Assembly (NCBI RefSeq): GCF_000013605.1
Contig: NC_007908.1
Coordinates: forward strand, 1,860,001-1,924,000
DNA length: 64,000 nt
Reading direction: 5' to 3'
DNA from: Rhodoferax ferrireducens T118
GTDB taxonomy: Bacteria > Pseudomonadota > Gammaproteobacteria > Burkholderiales > Burkholderiaceae_C
Shown here: one piece after another, positions 18,075-26,103 of the stretch
How positions within the stretch are numbered: the first letter of the stretch is position 1
Layout of the letters: each line of letters starts with the position of its first letter
Position numbers and translations under genes: made by a program
Notes under the pieces: model-generated
The model's database searches: none
Seen by the model: the letters and a program-made list of their open reading frames with translations, nothing else
Told to the model about the DNA's origin: nothing

Positions 18075-19039
18075 TGCAGATTCTTACCTCCTTTATTCTG
18101 GCGGCCTTCGTCGGCTACGCCGGTGCCTGGTACCTTGGCATGCTCGAAGGCAACTTTGCCTTGTTGCTGTTTCTGGCCACGGTGGTGACCGGGGTTTACT
18201 GGCTGGCCGAGCGCTTTTACTTCCTGCCGCAGCGGCAGAAGGCGGTGGCGTTGCTGGAGGCGGATGCCATCAAGCGCCGCGAAGCACTCGTCAAACAAGG
18301 TATCAGCCAGGTTGACATGAATATCACCGAGGCCAGAAGCCGCCTGCTGGCGCAGCCCTGGTGGCTGGACTGGACGGCGGGCTTGTTCCCGGTGATCATC
18401 GCCGTGTTTTTCTTGCGCTCGTTTCTGTTCGAGCCCTTCAAGATTCCGTCTGGTTCCATGATTCCGACCCTGACGGTGGGCGACCTGATTCTGGTCAACA
18501 AGTTTCACTACGGTGTGCGCCTGCCGGTGCTCAATACCAAGATAAGCGAAGGCACGCCGCCGCAGCGTGGCGATGTGATGGTGTTCCGCTATCCACCCAA
18601 ACCAAGCCTCGATTACATCAAGCGTGTGGTCGGCGTCCCCGGTGATGAGGTGGCCTATCTGAACAAGCGTCTCACCATCAATGGCCAGGTGATTCAAACC
18701 GTCGCCTTGCCGGAGTATTTCGACGAAGACGCCATGCGTTACTTCAAACAGTTTGAAGAAACCCTGGGTGAGCAAAAGCACCGTTTGCTCAACGATGATG
18801 ACCGGCCCGCCTTTATTCCCGGCGCGGACGACTTTGCCTTCAAGCAAAACTGCCGCTACAGTGTTGAAGGCGTGGTGTGCAAAGTGCCTGCAGGCCACTA
18901 CTTCATGATGGGCGACAACCGCGACAACTCGCTGGACTCGCGTTACTGGGGTTTTGTGCCGGATAAAAACATTGTCGGTAAAGCATTTTTTGTCTGGATG
19001 AACTTCAGCAGCTTGAAGCGCATCGGCTCGTTCAACTGA
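18074..19039 (+). CDS. lepB: Signal peptidase I
   Basis: Inner-membrane protease that removes signal peptides from exported proteins. The 321-residue protein has two N-terminal hydrophobic segments (residues 3-22 and 27-45) and another near 104-118. The Ser/Lys dyad is S128 in PSGSMIPTL and K183 in DYIKRVVG; the family block GDNRDNSLDSRYWG is near the C-terminus. The ATG shares its A with the lepA TGA. Longer than Gram-positive SipS because of the extended periplasmic region, as usual for proteobacteria. Confidence 0.96.
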
Positions 19040-19054
19040 TTAGGAGAATGCGAG

Positions 19055-19405
19055 ATGGTTCAGTTCAAATCCAGGCAGCGTGGTCTGTCTTTTTTGGGGC
19101 TCCTGTTTGTCGGTGGTCTGCTGGCTGTGGCGGGCGTCATCACCGCCCAAATCGTGCCCACTGCCATCGAATACCAGGCGGTTCTCAAGGCGGCGAACAA
19201 GGCCAGTGAAGGCAACTCGGTGGCCGAGGTGCGAAGTATTTTTGACAAGGCGGCGGCGGTCGACAACATCAGTTCCCTAGGTGGCAAAGACCTGGAGGTC
19301 ACCAAGGAGAACGACAAGATCGTCGTCAGTTTTGCCTACCAGCGCGAGATTCACCTCGCCGGTCCCGGCTACCTGACGCTTAAATATGCTGGACGTTCGC
19401 GCTAA
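19055..19405 (+). CDS. DUF4845 family membrane-anchored protein
   Basis: A 116-residue protein with an N-terminal stretch [11 protein letters not shown] followed by a hydrophobic segment, resembling a type IV prepilin N-terminus (basic leader, Gly, then hydrophobic helix). The remaining domain is small and soluble. The family is regularly encoded between lepB and rnc in beta- and gammaproteobacteria, but its function is unknown. The start ATG 19055 has AGGAGAATGCGAG upstream. It may be processed or exported, but that is inference. Confidence 0.8.
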   Translation: MVQFKSRQRGLSFLGLLFVGGLLAVAGVITAQIVPTAIEYQAVLKAANKASEGNSVAEVRSIFDKAAAVDNISSLGGKDLEVTKENDKIVVSFAYQREIHLAGPGYLTLKYAGRSR

Positions 19406-19428
19406 AGTGTTGGCTAAGAGGTGTGGGT

Positions 19429-20115
19429 TTGAATAATGGTTTGATGGCGCTGCAGGCTCGCTTGCAGCATGAGTTTTCCAACCCGGGTTTGTTGACGCGC
19501 GCGCTCACCCATCGCAGTTTTTCACTTGATCACAATGAACGGCTGGAGTTTCTGGGCGACTCGGTGCTGGGTCTGGCTGTGGCTGATCTGCTGTACGAGC
19601 GCCTGAGCACGCTGCCGGAGGGTGATTTGTCGCGCGTGCGTGCCAATCTGGTCAAGCAAGATACGCTGCATCATTTGGCGCTGGGCTTGGGTTTGCCCGA
19701 GGTCATTCGACTGGGCGAAGGCGAGGCCCGCTCCGGCGGACATAAGCGGCCTTCTATCCTGGCTGACGCGCTGGAGGCTGTCATTGGGGCGGTTTATCTG
19801 GACGCCGGTTTTGCCGTGGCACAAGGCTTGGTGCGGCGCCTGTTCCAGGCGGTTGAAATCAAATCCGACATGGAAGCCATTGGCAAGGACCCGAAGACCG
19901 AATTGCAGGAATGGTTGCAAGGGCGCAAGATGAACCTGCCGCTGTACCGGGTGGTTGCCACCCTAGGGGCGGCGCACAAGCAGACGTTTGACGTCGAGTG
20001 CGAAATTGTCGAACTTAACTTTTTAGAACGTGGCATCGGCGGCTCCCGTCGTGCTGGCGAACAGGCCGCAGCTGCTGCGATGCTGCAAACACTCAAGGCA
20101 AAGGCCGCGCAATGA
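19429..20115 (+). CDS. rnc: Ribonuclease III
   Basis: Double-strand-specific endoribonuclease for rRNA processing and mRNA decay. The catalytic domain contains [13 protein letters not shown] with the conserved acidic residues and a second acidic site near [11 protein letters not shown]; a dsRNA-binding domain (EWLQGRK through the C-terminus) follows. Start choice: AAGAGG ends at 19421, so GTG 19423 is too close; TTG 19429 has 7-nt spacing and gives the usual short N-terminus; ATG 19444 is the fallback. The stop overlaps era by 4 nt. Confidence 0.94.
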   Translation: MNNGLMALQARLQHEFSNPGLLTRALTHRSFSLDHNERLEFLGDSVLGLAVADLLYERLSTLPEGDLSRVRANLVKQDTLHHLALGLGLPEVIRLGEGEARSGGHKRPSILADALEAVIGAVYLDAGFAVAQGLVRRLFQAVEIKSDMEAIGKDPKTELQEWLQGRKMNLPLYRVVATLGAAHKQTFDVECEIVELNFLERGIGGSRRAGEQAAAAAMLQTLKAKAAQ

Positions 20116-21188
20116 CTGCTTCAAAAACTACTGTTAAAACACCAAAACCCAAGAAATTGGATGTCGCCAAATCATCTGCTACTGAATCAGTAGCAGATGA
20201 TGCAATAACGGCGGGGGCTGAAGGCCAGAATGATATAGAAAGCATGCTCAAGAGCATGCGCGTGGGTGCGGCGGCGGGGACACCGGTGGCAGGTCAGCGC
20301 TGCGGCTTGATCGCCATCGTCGGCAAACCCAACGTCGGTAAATCGACCTTGATGAATGCGCTGGTCGGCCAAAAGATCAGCATCACCTCGCGCAAGGCGC
20401 AGACCACACGCCACCGCATCACCGGCATTCACAGCCAGGGCGCGGCCCAGTTTGTGTTTGTCGATACGCCGGGTTTCCAGACGCGGCACAACAACGCCCT
20501 GAATCGCTCGCTCAACAAGACCGTGCTCGGCGCGGTGGGCGATGTGGACCTGATTCTGTTCGTGGTCGAGGCTGGCATGTTCAACCAGGCCGATGCGAAG
20601 GTGCTGGCGCTGCTGAGCAAGGACATTCCGACCTTGCTGGTGGCCAACAAGCTCGATCAGGTCACGCGCCGCGCCGACATCGCGCCCTGGTTGCAGGAGA
20701 TGCAGCAGCGCCACAAATTTGCCGAGTTCGTGCCGATGTCGGCCAAGAACGCCAAGGACATCGAGCGTATGCTGGGCATCTGCGAAAAATACCTGCCCGA
20801 GCAGGCCTGGTGGTACGCCGAAGACGAGCTGACCGACCGCAGCGAGAAGTTTTTGGCCAGCGAGACGGTGCGCGAAAAGCTGTTCCGCTTGACTGGTGAC
20901 GAACTGCCCTACACCTCCACGGTGGTGATCGACAAGTTCGAGGAAGAAGCCGGTCGCGGCAAACAAAAGCGCCTGCTGCGTATTGCCGCCACCATCGTGG
21001 TCGAGCGTGACACGCACAAAGCGATGGTGATTGGCGACAAGGGCGAGCGCATCAAGCGCATCGGCATGGAAACCCGGGTGGAGCTGGAGAAAGCGCTGGA
21101 CTGCAAGGTGTTCATCGAAATGTGGGTCAAAGTGCGCTCCGGTTGGGCCGACGATGAAGCGCGGGTGCGCTCGTTCGGCTACCAGTAA
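20112..21188 (+). CDS. era: GTPase Era
   Basis: Essential GTPase needed for 16S rRNA maturation and 30S assembly. The 358-residue protein has G1 GKPNVGKS at residues 71-78, DTPG, NKLD, and a C-terminal KH domain ending in [21 protein letters not shown]. coli Era has about 300 residues; here an N-terminal tail of about 60 residues precedes the G domain. Residues 21-40 of that tail are encoded by a clear copy of dispersed repeat family 1 (20172-20231). The ATG overlaps the rnc stop (ATGA). If the true start were later, no good ATG lies between the tail and the G domain except near residue 45. Confidence 0.95.
   Translation: MTASKTTVKTPKPKKLDVAKSSATESVADDAITAGAEGQNDIESMLKSMRVGAAAGTPVAGQRCGLIAIVGKPNVGKSTLMNALVGQKISITSRKAQTTRHRITGIHSQGAAQFVFVDTPGFQTRHNNALNRSLNKTVLGAVGDVDLILFVVEAGMFNQADAKVLALLSKDIPTLLVANKLDQVTRRADIAPWLQEMQQRHKFAEFVPMSAKNAKDIERMLGICEKYLPEQAWWYAEDELTDRSEKFLASETVREKLFRLTGDELPYTSTVVIDKFEEEAGRGKQKRLLRIAATIVVERDTHKAMVIGDKGERIKRIGMETRVELEKALDCKVFIEMWVKVRSGWADDEARVRSFGYQ
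20172..20231 (-). repeat. Dispersed repeat family 1, in-frame copy inside era
   Basis: Carries both parts of the element: an inverted-repeat arm (CATCTGCTACT and AGTAGCAGATG around a 5-nt loop) and the core GGGGGCTGAAGGCC. The 60 bp are open in the era frame and encode part of the N-terminal tail. This is the best preserved coding copy in the window. Confidence 0.75.
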
Positions 21189-21351
21189 GCGCTGAAAAAG
21201 GCAGCTTGATGCCTACTTTGGGAACCATGCCCCACTCTTTGCAGGCGGGGTCCTTCGGTCACGTAGCAGTCTTGACTCTCGCGAAGCCTTGAAACACTGC
21301 ACCTGAGTCCGAAATCCTCACAGGTTGAGCTGTTTGAGTGAAAAAGAAGCG

Positions 21352-21954
21352 ATGAACAAAACTGAAGCTTTCAACCAATTGCTGTTCCTGTGGATCAATG
21401 CGGGTGTCAACACGCCGTCATGGGCGGTTGATACGGCCATTGTTCTCGCCGACGACCTCATCTACCTGATCCCTGTGCTGCTATTGGTGCTCTGGCTTTG
21501 GGGCGATGGCGCACGCCGCAATCAGGCGATTAAGGCGTGCCTGGTTACCCTGTTGGCGCTTGGTGCAAATCAAGTGATTGGTTTCGTCTGGCAGCATCCG
21601 CGACCGTTCATGATCGGACTCGGCCACACATGGATAACTCACGCGGCCGATTCCTCTTTCCCCAGCGATCACCTGACCGTATTTGCCGGCATCGGTTTGA
21701 CCTTGCTGTTTGGTGGTGCGTTCCGAATGGCCGCTGCGGTACTGGCAACAGGTTTTGTTGTTGCCTGGACGCGGGTGTTCCTGGGGCTGCATTTCCCGTT
21801 GGACATGGTGGGTGCCGTCGCTGTGGCTGGTGCGGCTTATGCCGTCGTCTCGCCGCTTTGGCGAATGGCTGGCGACACACTCACCAACCTGGCGGAGACG
21901 ACTTACCGCACCGTCTTTGCCCACCCGATTGCTTCTGGATGGGTTCGGCGCTAG
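21352..21954 (+). CDS. PAP2-family phosphatase, BcrC-like undecaprenyl pyrophosphatase
   Basis: Polytopic inner-membrane phosphatase, likely dephosphorylating undecaprenyl pyrophosphate. The 200-residue protein shows the three PAP2 motifs: QHPRPF (part of KX6RP), SFPSDH (PSGH-type) and TRVFLGLHFPLD (SRX5HX3D). About five membrane helices are visible. From ATG 21352; the upstream TTG 21325 lacks a ribosome-binding site. It marks the start of an accessory insert that separates era from recO. BcrC/YbjG is the closest type by motifs; lipid A phosphatases are an alternative. Confidence 0.8.
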   Translation: MNKTEAFNQLLFLWINAGVNTPSWAVDTAIVLADDLIYLIPVLLLVLWLWGDGARRNQAIKACLVTLLALGANQVIGFVWQHPRPFMIGLGHTWITHAADSSFPSDHLTVFAGIGLTLLFGGAFRMAAAVLATGFVVAWTRVFLGLHFPLDMVGAVAVAGAAYAVVSPLWRMAGDTLTNLAETTYRTVFAHPIASGWVRR

Positions 21955-22250
21955 TCGGCCGATGTTACGCATTGCTAAAAATGGCTGACATAAAGAAGTT
22001 GTTTAAGGAGACGACGGTGCACTTCGCCTTTGAGATCAGTGTTGTGCCTCAAAGGCATCTTTGCGCTGGCGGAAACCGCCGCCATCATTTTGCCTACTTC
22101 GTTACCGGGTAATTCCTGCTCGACCTGGCACGAGTCCTTACAGCATCAATTTGTCAGTTCTGCATAGGACTTGATCTATGCCAGATGCTCAAGGGTGGAG
22201 GGTGCACCGGACGGTTTTACTGTGCACCATTTTCCGCGATTGAATAGGTT
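21955..22250. other. Intergenic region between PAP2 gene and repeat-protein gene
   Basis: About 300 bp between convergent genes. An AAGGAG followed by GTG at 22016 opens only a 32-codon frame with no recognisable similarity. No terminator with a T-run was found. I see nothing that can be supported as a gene. Confidence 0.4.
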
Positions 22251-22997
22251 TTACTTCACAGCCGGGGTGTCGGTGCTGATGGTCATGCTTCCTTTGCCGT
22301 CCATTGCGCTCATATCACCCATGCTGCCGGAGCCAGCATTGCTGCCCATGCTGCCGGAGCCTGTATTGCTGCCCATGCTGCCGGAGCCCGCATTGCTGCC
22401 CATGCTGCCGGAGCCCGCATTGCTGCCCATGCTGCCGGAGCCCGCATTGCTGCCCATGCTGCCGGAGCCCGCATTGCTGCCCATGCTGCCGGAGCCCGCA
22501 TTGCTGCCCATGCTGCCGGAGCCCGCATTGCTACCCATGCTGCCGGAGCCCGCATTGCTGCCCATGCTGCCGGAGCCCGCATTACTGCCCATGCTGCCGG
22601 AGCCCGCATTGCTGCTCATGCTGCCGGAGCCCGCATTGCTGCCCATGCTGCCGGAGCCCGCATTGCTGCCCATGCTGCCGGAGCCCGCATTGCTACCCAT
22701 GCTGCCGGAGCCCGCATTGCTGCCCATGCTGCCGGAGCCCGCATTACTGCCCATGCTGCCGGAGCCCGCATTGCTGCTCATGCTGCCGGAGCCCGCATTG
22801 CTGCCCATGCTGCCGGAGCCCGCATTGCTGCCCATGCTGCCGGAGCCCGCATTGCTGCCCATGCTGCCGGAGCCCGCATTGCTACCCATGCTGCCCATGC
22901 CACCCATGCCAGCACCGGCAGCGTTGATCGAGGTAACAGTCAAACCGAGTGCAAGAGCTGAAAGGGTGCTGAGCACGGTATGTTTAATCTTGAGCAT
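22251..22997 (-). CDS. Secreted Gly/Ser/Met/Asn-rich tandem-repeat protein
   Basis: A 248-residue protein with a clean signal peptide (MLKIKHTVLSTLSALALGL..., cleavage near INA-AG). The mature part is almost entirely a 9-residue repeat of the form GSGSMGSNA, encoded by 21 exact-length 27-bp units, ending in a short acidic tail DMSAMDGKG. It has no Cys, aromatic or charged residues in the repeat, so it should be disordered and extracytoplasmic. Regularly spaced Met could bind Cu(I) or be redox active, but that is speculation. It is divergent from the DUF6502-DUF5666 pair, whose second product also ends in a Gly/Ser/Met-rich tail. The start ATG 22997 has AGGAGAAAT upstream. Confidence 0.75.
   Translation of the reverse strand: MLKIKHTVLSTLSALALGLTVTSINAAGAGMGGMGSMGSNAGSGSMGSNAGSGSMGSNAGSGSMGSNAGSGSMSSNAGSGSMGSNAGSGSMGSNAGSGSMGSNAGSGSMGSNAGSGSMGSNAGSGSMSSNAGSGSMGSNAGSGSMGSNAGSGSMGSNAGSGSMGSNAGSGSMGSNAGSGSMGSNAGSGSMGSNAGSGSMGSNAGSGSMGSNTGSGSMGSNAGSGSMGDMSAMDGKGSMTISTDTPAVK
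22321..22887. repeat. Array of 21 tandem 27-bp repeats
   Basis: Exactly 567 bp, 21 units of 27 bp, no spacers and no length variation. Three marker variants (CTACCC at 22531, ATTACTG at 22581, GCTGCTC at 22611) recur in the same order 162 bp later (22693, 22743, 22773), so a six-unit block was duplicated. Because 27 is a multiple of three, every frame without a stop stays open, which creates long false ORFs on the plus strand. Confidence 0.95.
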
Positions 22998-23124
22998 GAT
23001 ATTTCTCCTGAAGCTAAAAAAGTTGACGATGGTTTTGGACTACAGCGACAACAAACTGCCTACGCTGGTGCGGCGATACCGATGTGCGCAAACGTCTGTT
23101 CTGTTTCCGTTGCAGCCCTCTTGT

Positions 23125-23204
23125 GTGTGATAATTTCCCACACACAAGCGCAGTATACGTGGGAAATTATCACACATCAACATGCGTGTGATAATTTCCC
23201 GCAC
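23125..23204. promoter_or_regulatory. Three copies of a 17-bp motif in the divergent promoter region
   Basis: The motif GTGTGATAATTTCCCRC occurs at 23125-23141 (plus), 23159-23175 (inverted) and 23186-23202 (plus). The first two form an 18-bp-arm inverted repeat with a 17-nt spacer; the third is a direct copy 61 bp from the first. They lie 44-123 bp before the DUF6502 start and 128-207 bp before the repeat-protein start. The arrangement fits binding sites of a dedicated regulator, possibly the DUF6502 protein itself. Confidence 0.75.
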
Positions 23205-23247
23205 TTTATGTTAAAGTGACATCAACCTGCTTTGCACCATCCCGACA

Positions 23248-24135
23248 ATGTCCCAGTCCGATACCCAAGCAATCAACCCATCACCCGCTTTTGTGCTGGC
23301 TTTGCGTCAAGCGCTGCGTCCATTGGTACGCTTGATGATGGCGCGGGGCATCACGTTCTCCTATTTGACGGAGCTCCTCAAGTCTTTGCTGGTCGAGGTA
23401 GCCGAGCATGATTTTCCAATCGATGGAAAACCTTCTACGGACAGTCGAATAAGCCTGCTCTCGGGGCTGCATCGAAAGGATGTCAACCGCTTGCGACAGC
23501 CACGGGTTACGGCAGAAGAGAAGATGCCCTCGGTGGTGTCTTTGGGCGCGCAACTGGTGGCGCAGTGGCTTGGCAATTCGCTCTACCTGGATGCACAGGG
23601 GCAACCCAAGCCCTTGCCGCGCTACATCAGCGAGGGCGGCGCACAGTCCTTTGAGGGGCTGGTGGCAGGTGTCAACAGTGATATACGCTCGCGTGTGGTT
23701 TTGGATGAATGGTTACGTCTGGGGGTCGCACATTTTGATGAGCAGTTTCGCGTGTGCCTCAATACCCAAGCTTTTGTACCCGCTAAAGGTTTTGACGAAA
23801 AGGCCTTTTACTTTGGGCACAACCTGCACGACCACGCTGCCGCCGCAGCCCATAATTTATTGGCTCAAACGCCATCGTTTTTAGAGCGTAGCGTGCATTA
23901 CAGGGGGTTAAGCGCCGAGTCTGTCGAACATTTGGCGGCGCAGTCGCAAGAACTCGGGATGCAGGCGTTATTGGCTGTCAACAAAACAGCCATAGAACGG
24001 GAACTGTTGGATGCTGCGTCGGAAGCACCCCGTCAGCGCATGACATTTGGCATTTATTTCTACGCCGAGCCATGCCAACTTGAGCCCGCCAATCCTGCTC
24101 CACTCGAAGGAGTCGAACATGCCATCAAATCCTAG
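23248..24135 (+). CDS. DUF6502 family protein, putative DNA-binding regulator
   Basis: A 295-residue soluble protein of the DUF6502 type. The first ~100 residues (FVLALRQALRPLVRLMMARGITFSYLTELLK..., then LLSGLHRKDVNRLR) have the look of a winged-helix DNA-binding domain; the remainder is mixed alpha/beta without a recognised catalytic motif. No signal peptide. Its gene heads a pair with a DUF5666 gene that overlaps it by 17 nt, and it is preceded by the three 17-bp motifs. Role as autoregulator of this locus is inference. Family membership is from recall of the sequence type, not a search. Confidence 0.65.
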   Translation: MSQSDTQAINPSPAFVLALRQALRPLVRLMMARGITFSYLTELLKSLLVEVAEHDFPIDGKPSTDSRISLLSGLHRKDVNRLRQPRVTAEEKMPSVVSLGAQLVAQWLGNSLYLDAQGQPKPLPRYISEGGAQSFEGLVAGVNSDIRSRVVLDEWLRLGVAHFDEQFRVCLNTQAFVPAKGFDEKAFYFGHNLHDHAAAAAHNLLAQTPSFLERSVHYRGLSAESVEHLAAQSQELGMQALLAVNKTAIERELLDAASEAPRQRMTFGIYFYAEPCQLEPANPAPLEGVEHAIKS

Positions 24136-25360
24136 TTTTTATGCGCGTCAGGGCGGTCCGACTTTGCTGCGTCTGATCGTTGTGCCGCTGGCTGCTTGGC
24201 TATGCTTATTTTTGCCCATGCCAGTGCAGGCCCAAAATGTCTGCGCAACCCAAGCCTCACCGGTCAATCCCGGATCACGCAGTGGTGTGGCTGCGATCAT
24301 GAAAGATCCCGGTGGAATAGGTGGCACGGGCATGGTGGCAAGCAAGCCCTTGTTTGGGGAAGGCGGCATTGGCGGCACCGGTATCGTTGGTGTGATCACC
24401 GGTTTTGCCAGTATTTGCGTCAATGGCATTGAAGTGCACTATGACGAGAAGACTCCAGTGCGGGACAACGGTCAATCAGGCTCTGCGAGTCAACTCGCGG
24501 TGGGGCAAGTGGTCGCCGTGACTGCCACAGAAGATGGCGCGCAAATAACGGCCCGTGGCATTTCGATGATTCATACCATCGTAGGACCTGTCAGTGCATT
24601 GGATGTGGCAAAGGGCCACTTGGAAGTTGTAGGCCAAGAAGTTTCGGCACTGGAGTCAGTTGATTTGACCGTGCTGCATACAGGTGATTGGGTTCGCGTG
24701 GGCGGCTACCGCACGGCCAATGGCGCAGTCATGGCGTCGCGTGTCGACCCATTCTCTGTGCAGGCGACTGAGCAACTGGCTCAAGTTCGTGGTCCCGTCA
24801 GTGTGCTTCAAGGCAATACCGTCATGGTGGGTGATACGCAGATCGATTTGGCATCGTTGGCGCTACCTCATGGCTTGGCCGTAGGGCAGGAGTTGTGGGT
24901 CAGTGGGATGTGGAACGATGGTGTGTTGCATGCCCGACAAATCGCTGTCAATCCCACGATGGAGGGTTTGGGTCACGTTAATAAAGTGGTGCTCGAAGGT
25001 TATATCCATCAATTGAGCGAGAACGAAATTAGCTTGGGTTTTCAGTCTCTAAAACTCGCGCAAGGTGTGCATATGGTGGGTGGTACGAAGGCTGAACTCG
25101 CAGTGAACCGTCGCGTGCAAATCAGCGGTCGGGTTGAAACGGATCAACGTATCACTGTCGATCGGATTGAGTTCAAGGGTTCGACATCAAAAAGTAGCAT
25201 GGCTGGCTCCGCAGTCATGAACAGTGCAGGGGGCACAGGCGGTACGGGTAGCTCAGGAAGTATGGGCGGTTCAGGCGGCATGGGGGGCTCAAGTGGTTCA
25301 GGCAGTTCAGGTGGTATGGGTGGGTCCGGCGGCATGGGAAAATCTGGCGGCATGAAGTAA
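24119..25360 (+). CDS. Secreted DUF5666 domain protein with Gly/Ser/Met-rich tail
   Basis: A 413-residue exported protein. The signal peptide (hydrophobic LIVVPLAAWLCLFLPM) ends near VQA-QN. Small repeated beta domains of the DUF5666 type follow, with recurring patterns such as VGQVVAVTA, GDWVRVGGY, VGQELWVSGM and VNRRVQISG, resembling OB-like strands. Residues from about 60 contain GGIGGTG motifs. The last ~45 residues are low complexity (GSGGMGGSSGSG type). ATG 24119 lies 17 nt inside the DUF6502 gene with GAAGGAG upstream, so the pair is translationally coupled. Function unknown; surface or periplasmic binding is plausible. Confidence 0.7.
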   Translation: MPSNPSFYARQGGPTLLRLIVVPLAAWLCLFLPMPVQAQNVCATQASPVNPGSRSGVAAIMKDPGGIGGTGMVASKPLFGEGGIGGTGIVGVITGFASICVNGIEVHYDEKTPVRDNGQSGSASQLAVGQVVAVTATEDGAQITARGISMIHTIVGPVSALDVAKGHLEVVGQEVSALESVDLTVLHTGDWVRVGGYRTANGAVMASRVDPFSVQATEQLAQVRGPVSVLQGNTVMVGDTQIDLASLALPHGLAVGQELWVSGMWNDGVLHARQIAVNPTMEGLGHVNKVVLEGYIHQLSENEISLGFQSLKLAQGVHMVGGTKAELAVNRRVQISGRVETDQRITVDRIEFKGSTSKSSMAGSAVMNSAGGTGGTGSSGSMGGSGGMGGSSGSGSSGGMGGSGGMGKSGGMK

Positions 25361-25496
25361 CGGTTACTTGTCATGCGTGGAAGGTGAATAAGGACTCTGA
25401 TTCACCGTGAATGCGCGCAGTTGAGTCACTTGTATTGGAACATGTGGCCCCATCGTGGCATCAATGTATGATGACGTCTATGGAAGGGGGGACACC

Positions 25497-25796
25497 GTGG
25501 AAGCCGTTATTAAAAGCCGCATCGACGCCGGTTTGAAGGCCGAGGTTGAACAAGTTCTGTCAGCCTTGGGTTTAACCGTCAGTGATGTGATGCGCATGAC
25601 TTTTGCGCAAATCGCTGCGCGCAAGGGCTTGCCGTTTGATGTCAAGTTACCCAATGCGCAAACGATGGATGTGCTGAAAGAATCAGACGCTGCACTGAAT
25701 CGCTTGCGCGCCGGCGCTGCACCGCGCTTTGACTCTTTGGACAATTATTTTGCTGCCATGGATGGCAAGGTGGCAAGGTCCGATGGCAAAAACTAA
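25497..25796 (+). CDS. RelB/DinJ-family antitoxin
   Basis: A 99-residue antitoxin with an N-terminal ribbon-helix-helix: EAVIKSRIDAGLKAEVEQVLSALG then LTVSDVMRMTFAQIA, followed by KGLPFDV, the usual DinJ pattern, and a C-terminal toxin-binding tail. GTG 25497 is preferred over GTG 25455 and ATG 25464 because AAGGGGGG ends 5 nt upstream and it gives the family N-terminus. The 3' end overlaps the toxin gene by 14 nt. DinJ-type proteins repress their own promoter; no operator was recognised. Confidence 0.85.
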   Translation: MEAVIKSRIDAGLKAEVEQVLSALGLTVSDVMRMTFAQIAARKGLPFDVKLPNAQTMDVLKESDAALNRLRAGAAPRFDSLDNYFAAMDGKVARSDGKN

Positions 25797-26103
25797 AGCG
25801 CGCAAGCTGCGGCAGTTTGAGCCACTCAAGGCTTTTGACAAAGACTGGGAAAAACTTGCACACAGTGGCCGTCATGAGCTGACGCGGCTCAAGGTGGTGA
25901 TGGCTTTGTTGCTTGACCACGAGGCACCTTTACCCCCTGAATATCTGGATCACCCGCTGCAAGGCGGCTGGGACGGTCACCGCGAGTGCCATATCGGCGG
26001 CGATTGGCTTTTGATTTACCGTTTGGCCGATGTGGGCTCAAAGACCGAGAGAGTCATTTTTTGTCGAACGGGGACGCATTCAGCGTTGTTTGGCTACTAC
26101 TGA
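25783..26103 (+). CDS. YafQ-family mRNA interferase toxin
   Basis: A 106-residue RelE-superfamily ribonuclease expected to cut mRNA in the ribosome. Residues matching the E. coli YafQ active site are present: H57, H70, D74, W75 ([12 protein letters not shown]), H99 and F103 (GTHSALF), with the same H57-H70 and H99-F103 spacing as H50-H63 and H87-F91 in YafQ, so it looks intact. ATG 25783 is inside the antitoxin gene. Its TGA overlaps the recO ATG (TGATG), so this toxin is translationally linked to an essential repair gene. Confidence 0.85.
   Translation: MAKTKARKLRQFEPLKAFDKDWEKLAHSGRHELTRLKVVMALLLDHEAPLPPEYLDHPLQGGWDGHRECHIGGDWLLIYRLADVGSKTERVIFCRTGTHSALFGYY

Noticed and set aside
22321..22887. 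Could the 27-bp array be a CRISPR?
   Set aside because: Units are contiguous without unique spacers and lie inside an intact reading frame.
22304..22927. A second plus-strand frame rich in Cys-Pro-His repeats
   Set aside because: Same artefact of the in-phase tandem array; not a metal-binding protein.
22171..23130. A 319-codon plus-strand frame of PMLPEPALL-type repeats over the 27-bp array
   Set aside because: It is antisense to the repeat protein. The 27-bp units keep several frames open, and the frame has no signal, no domain and no ribosome-binding site.
23125..23204. CRP or FNR sites in the divergent region
   Set aside because: The motifs contain TGTGA but lack the matching TCACA half at the right spacing.
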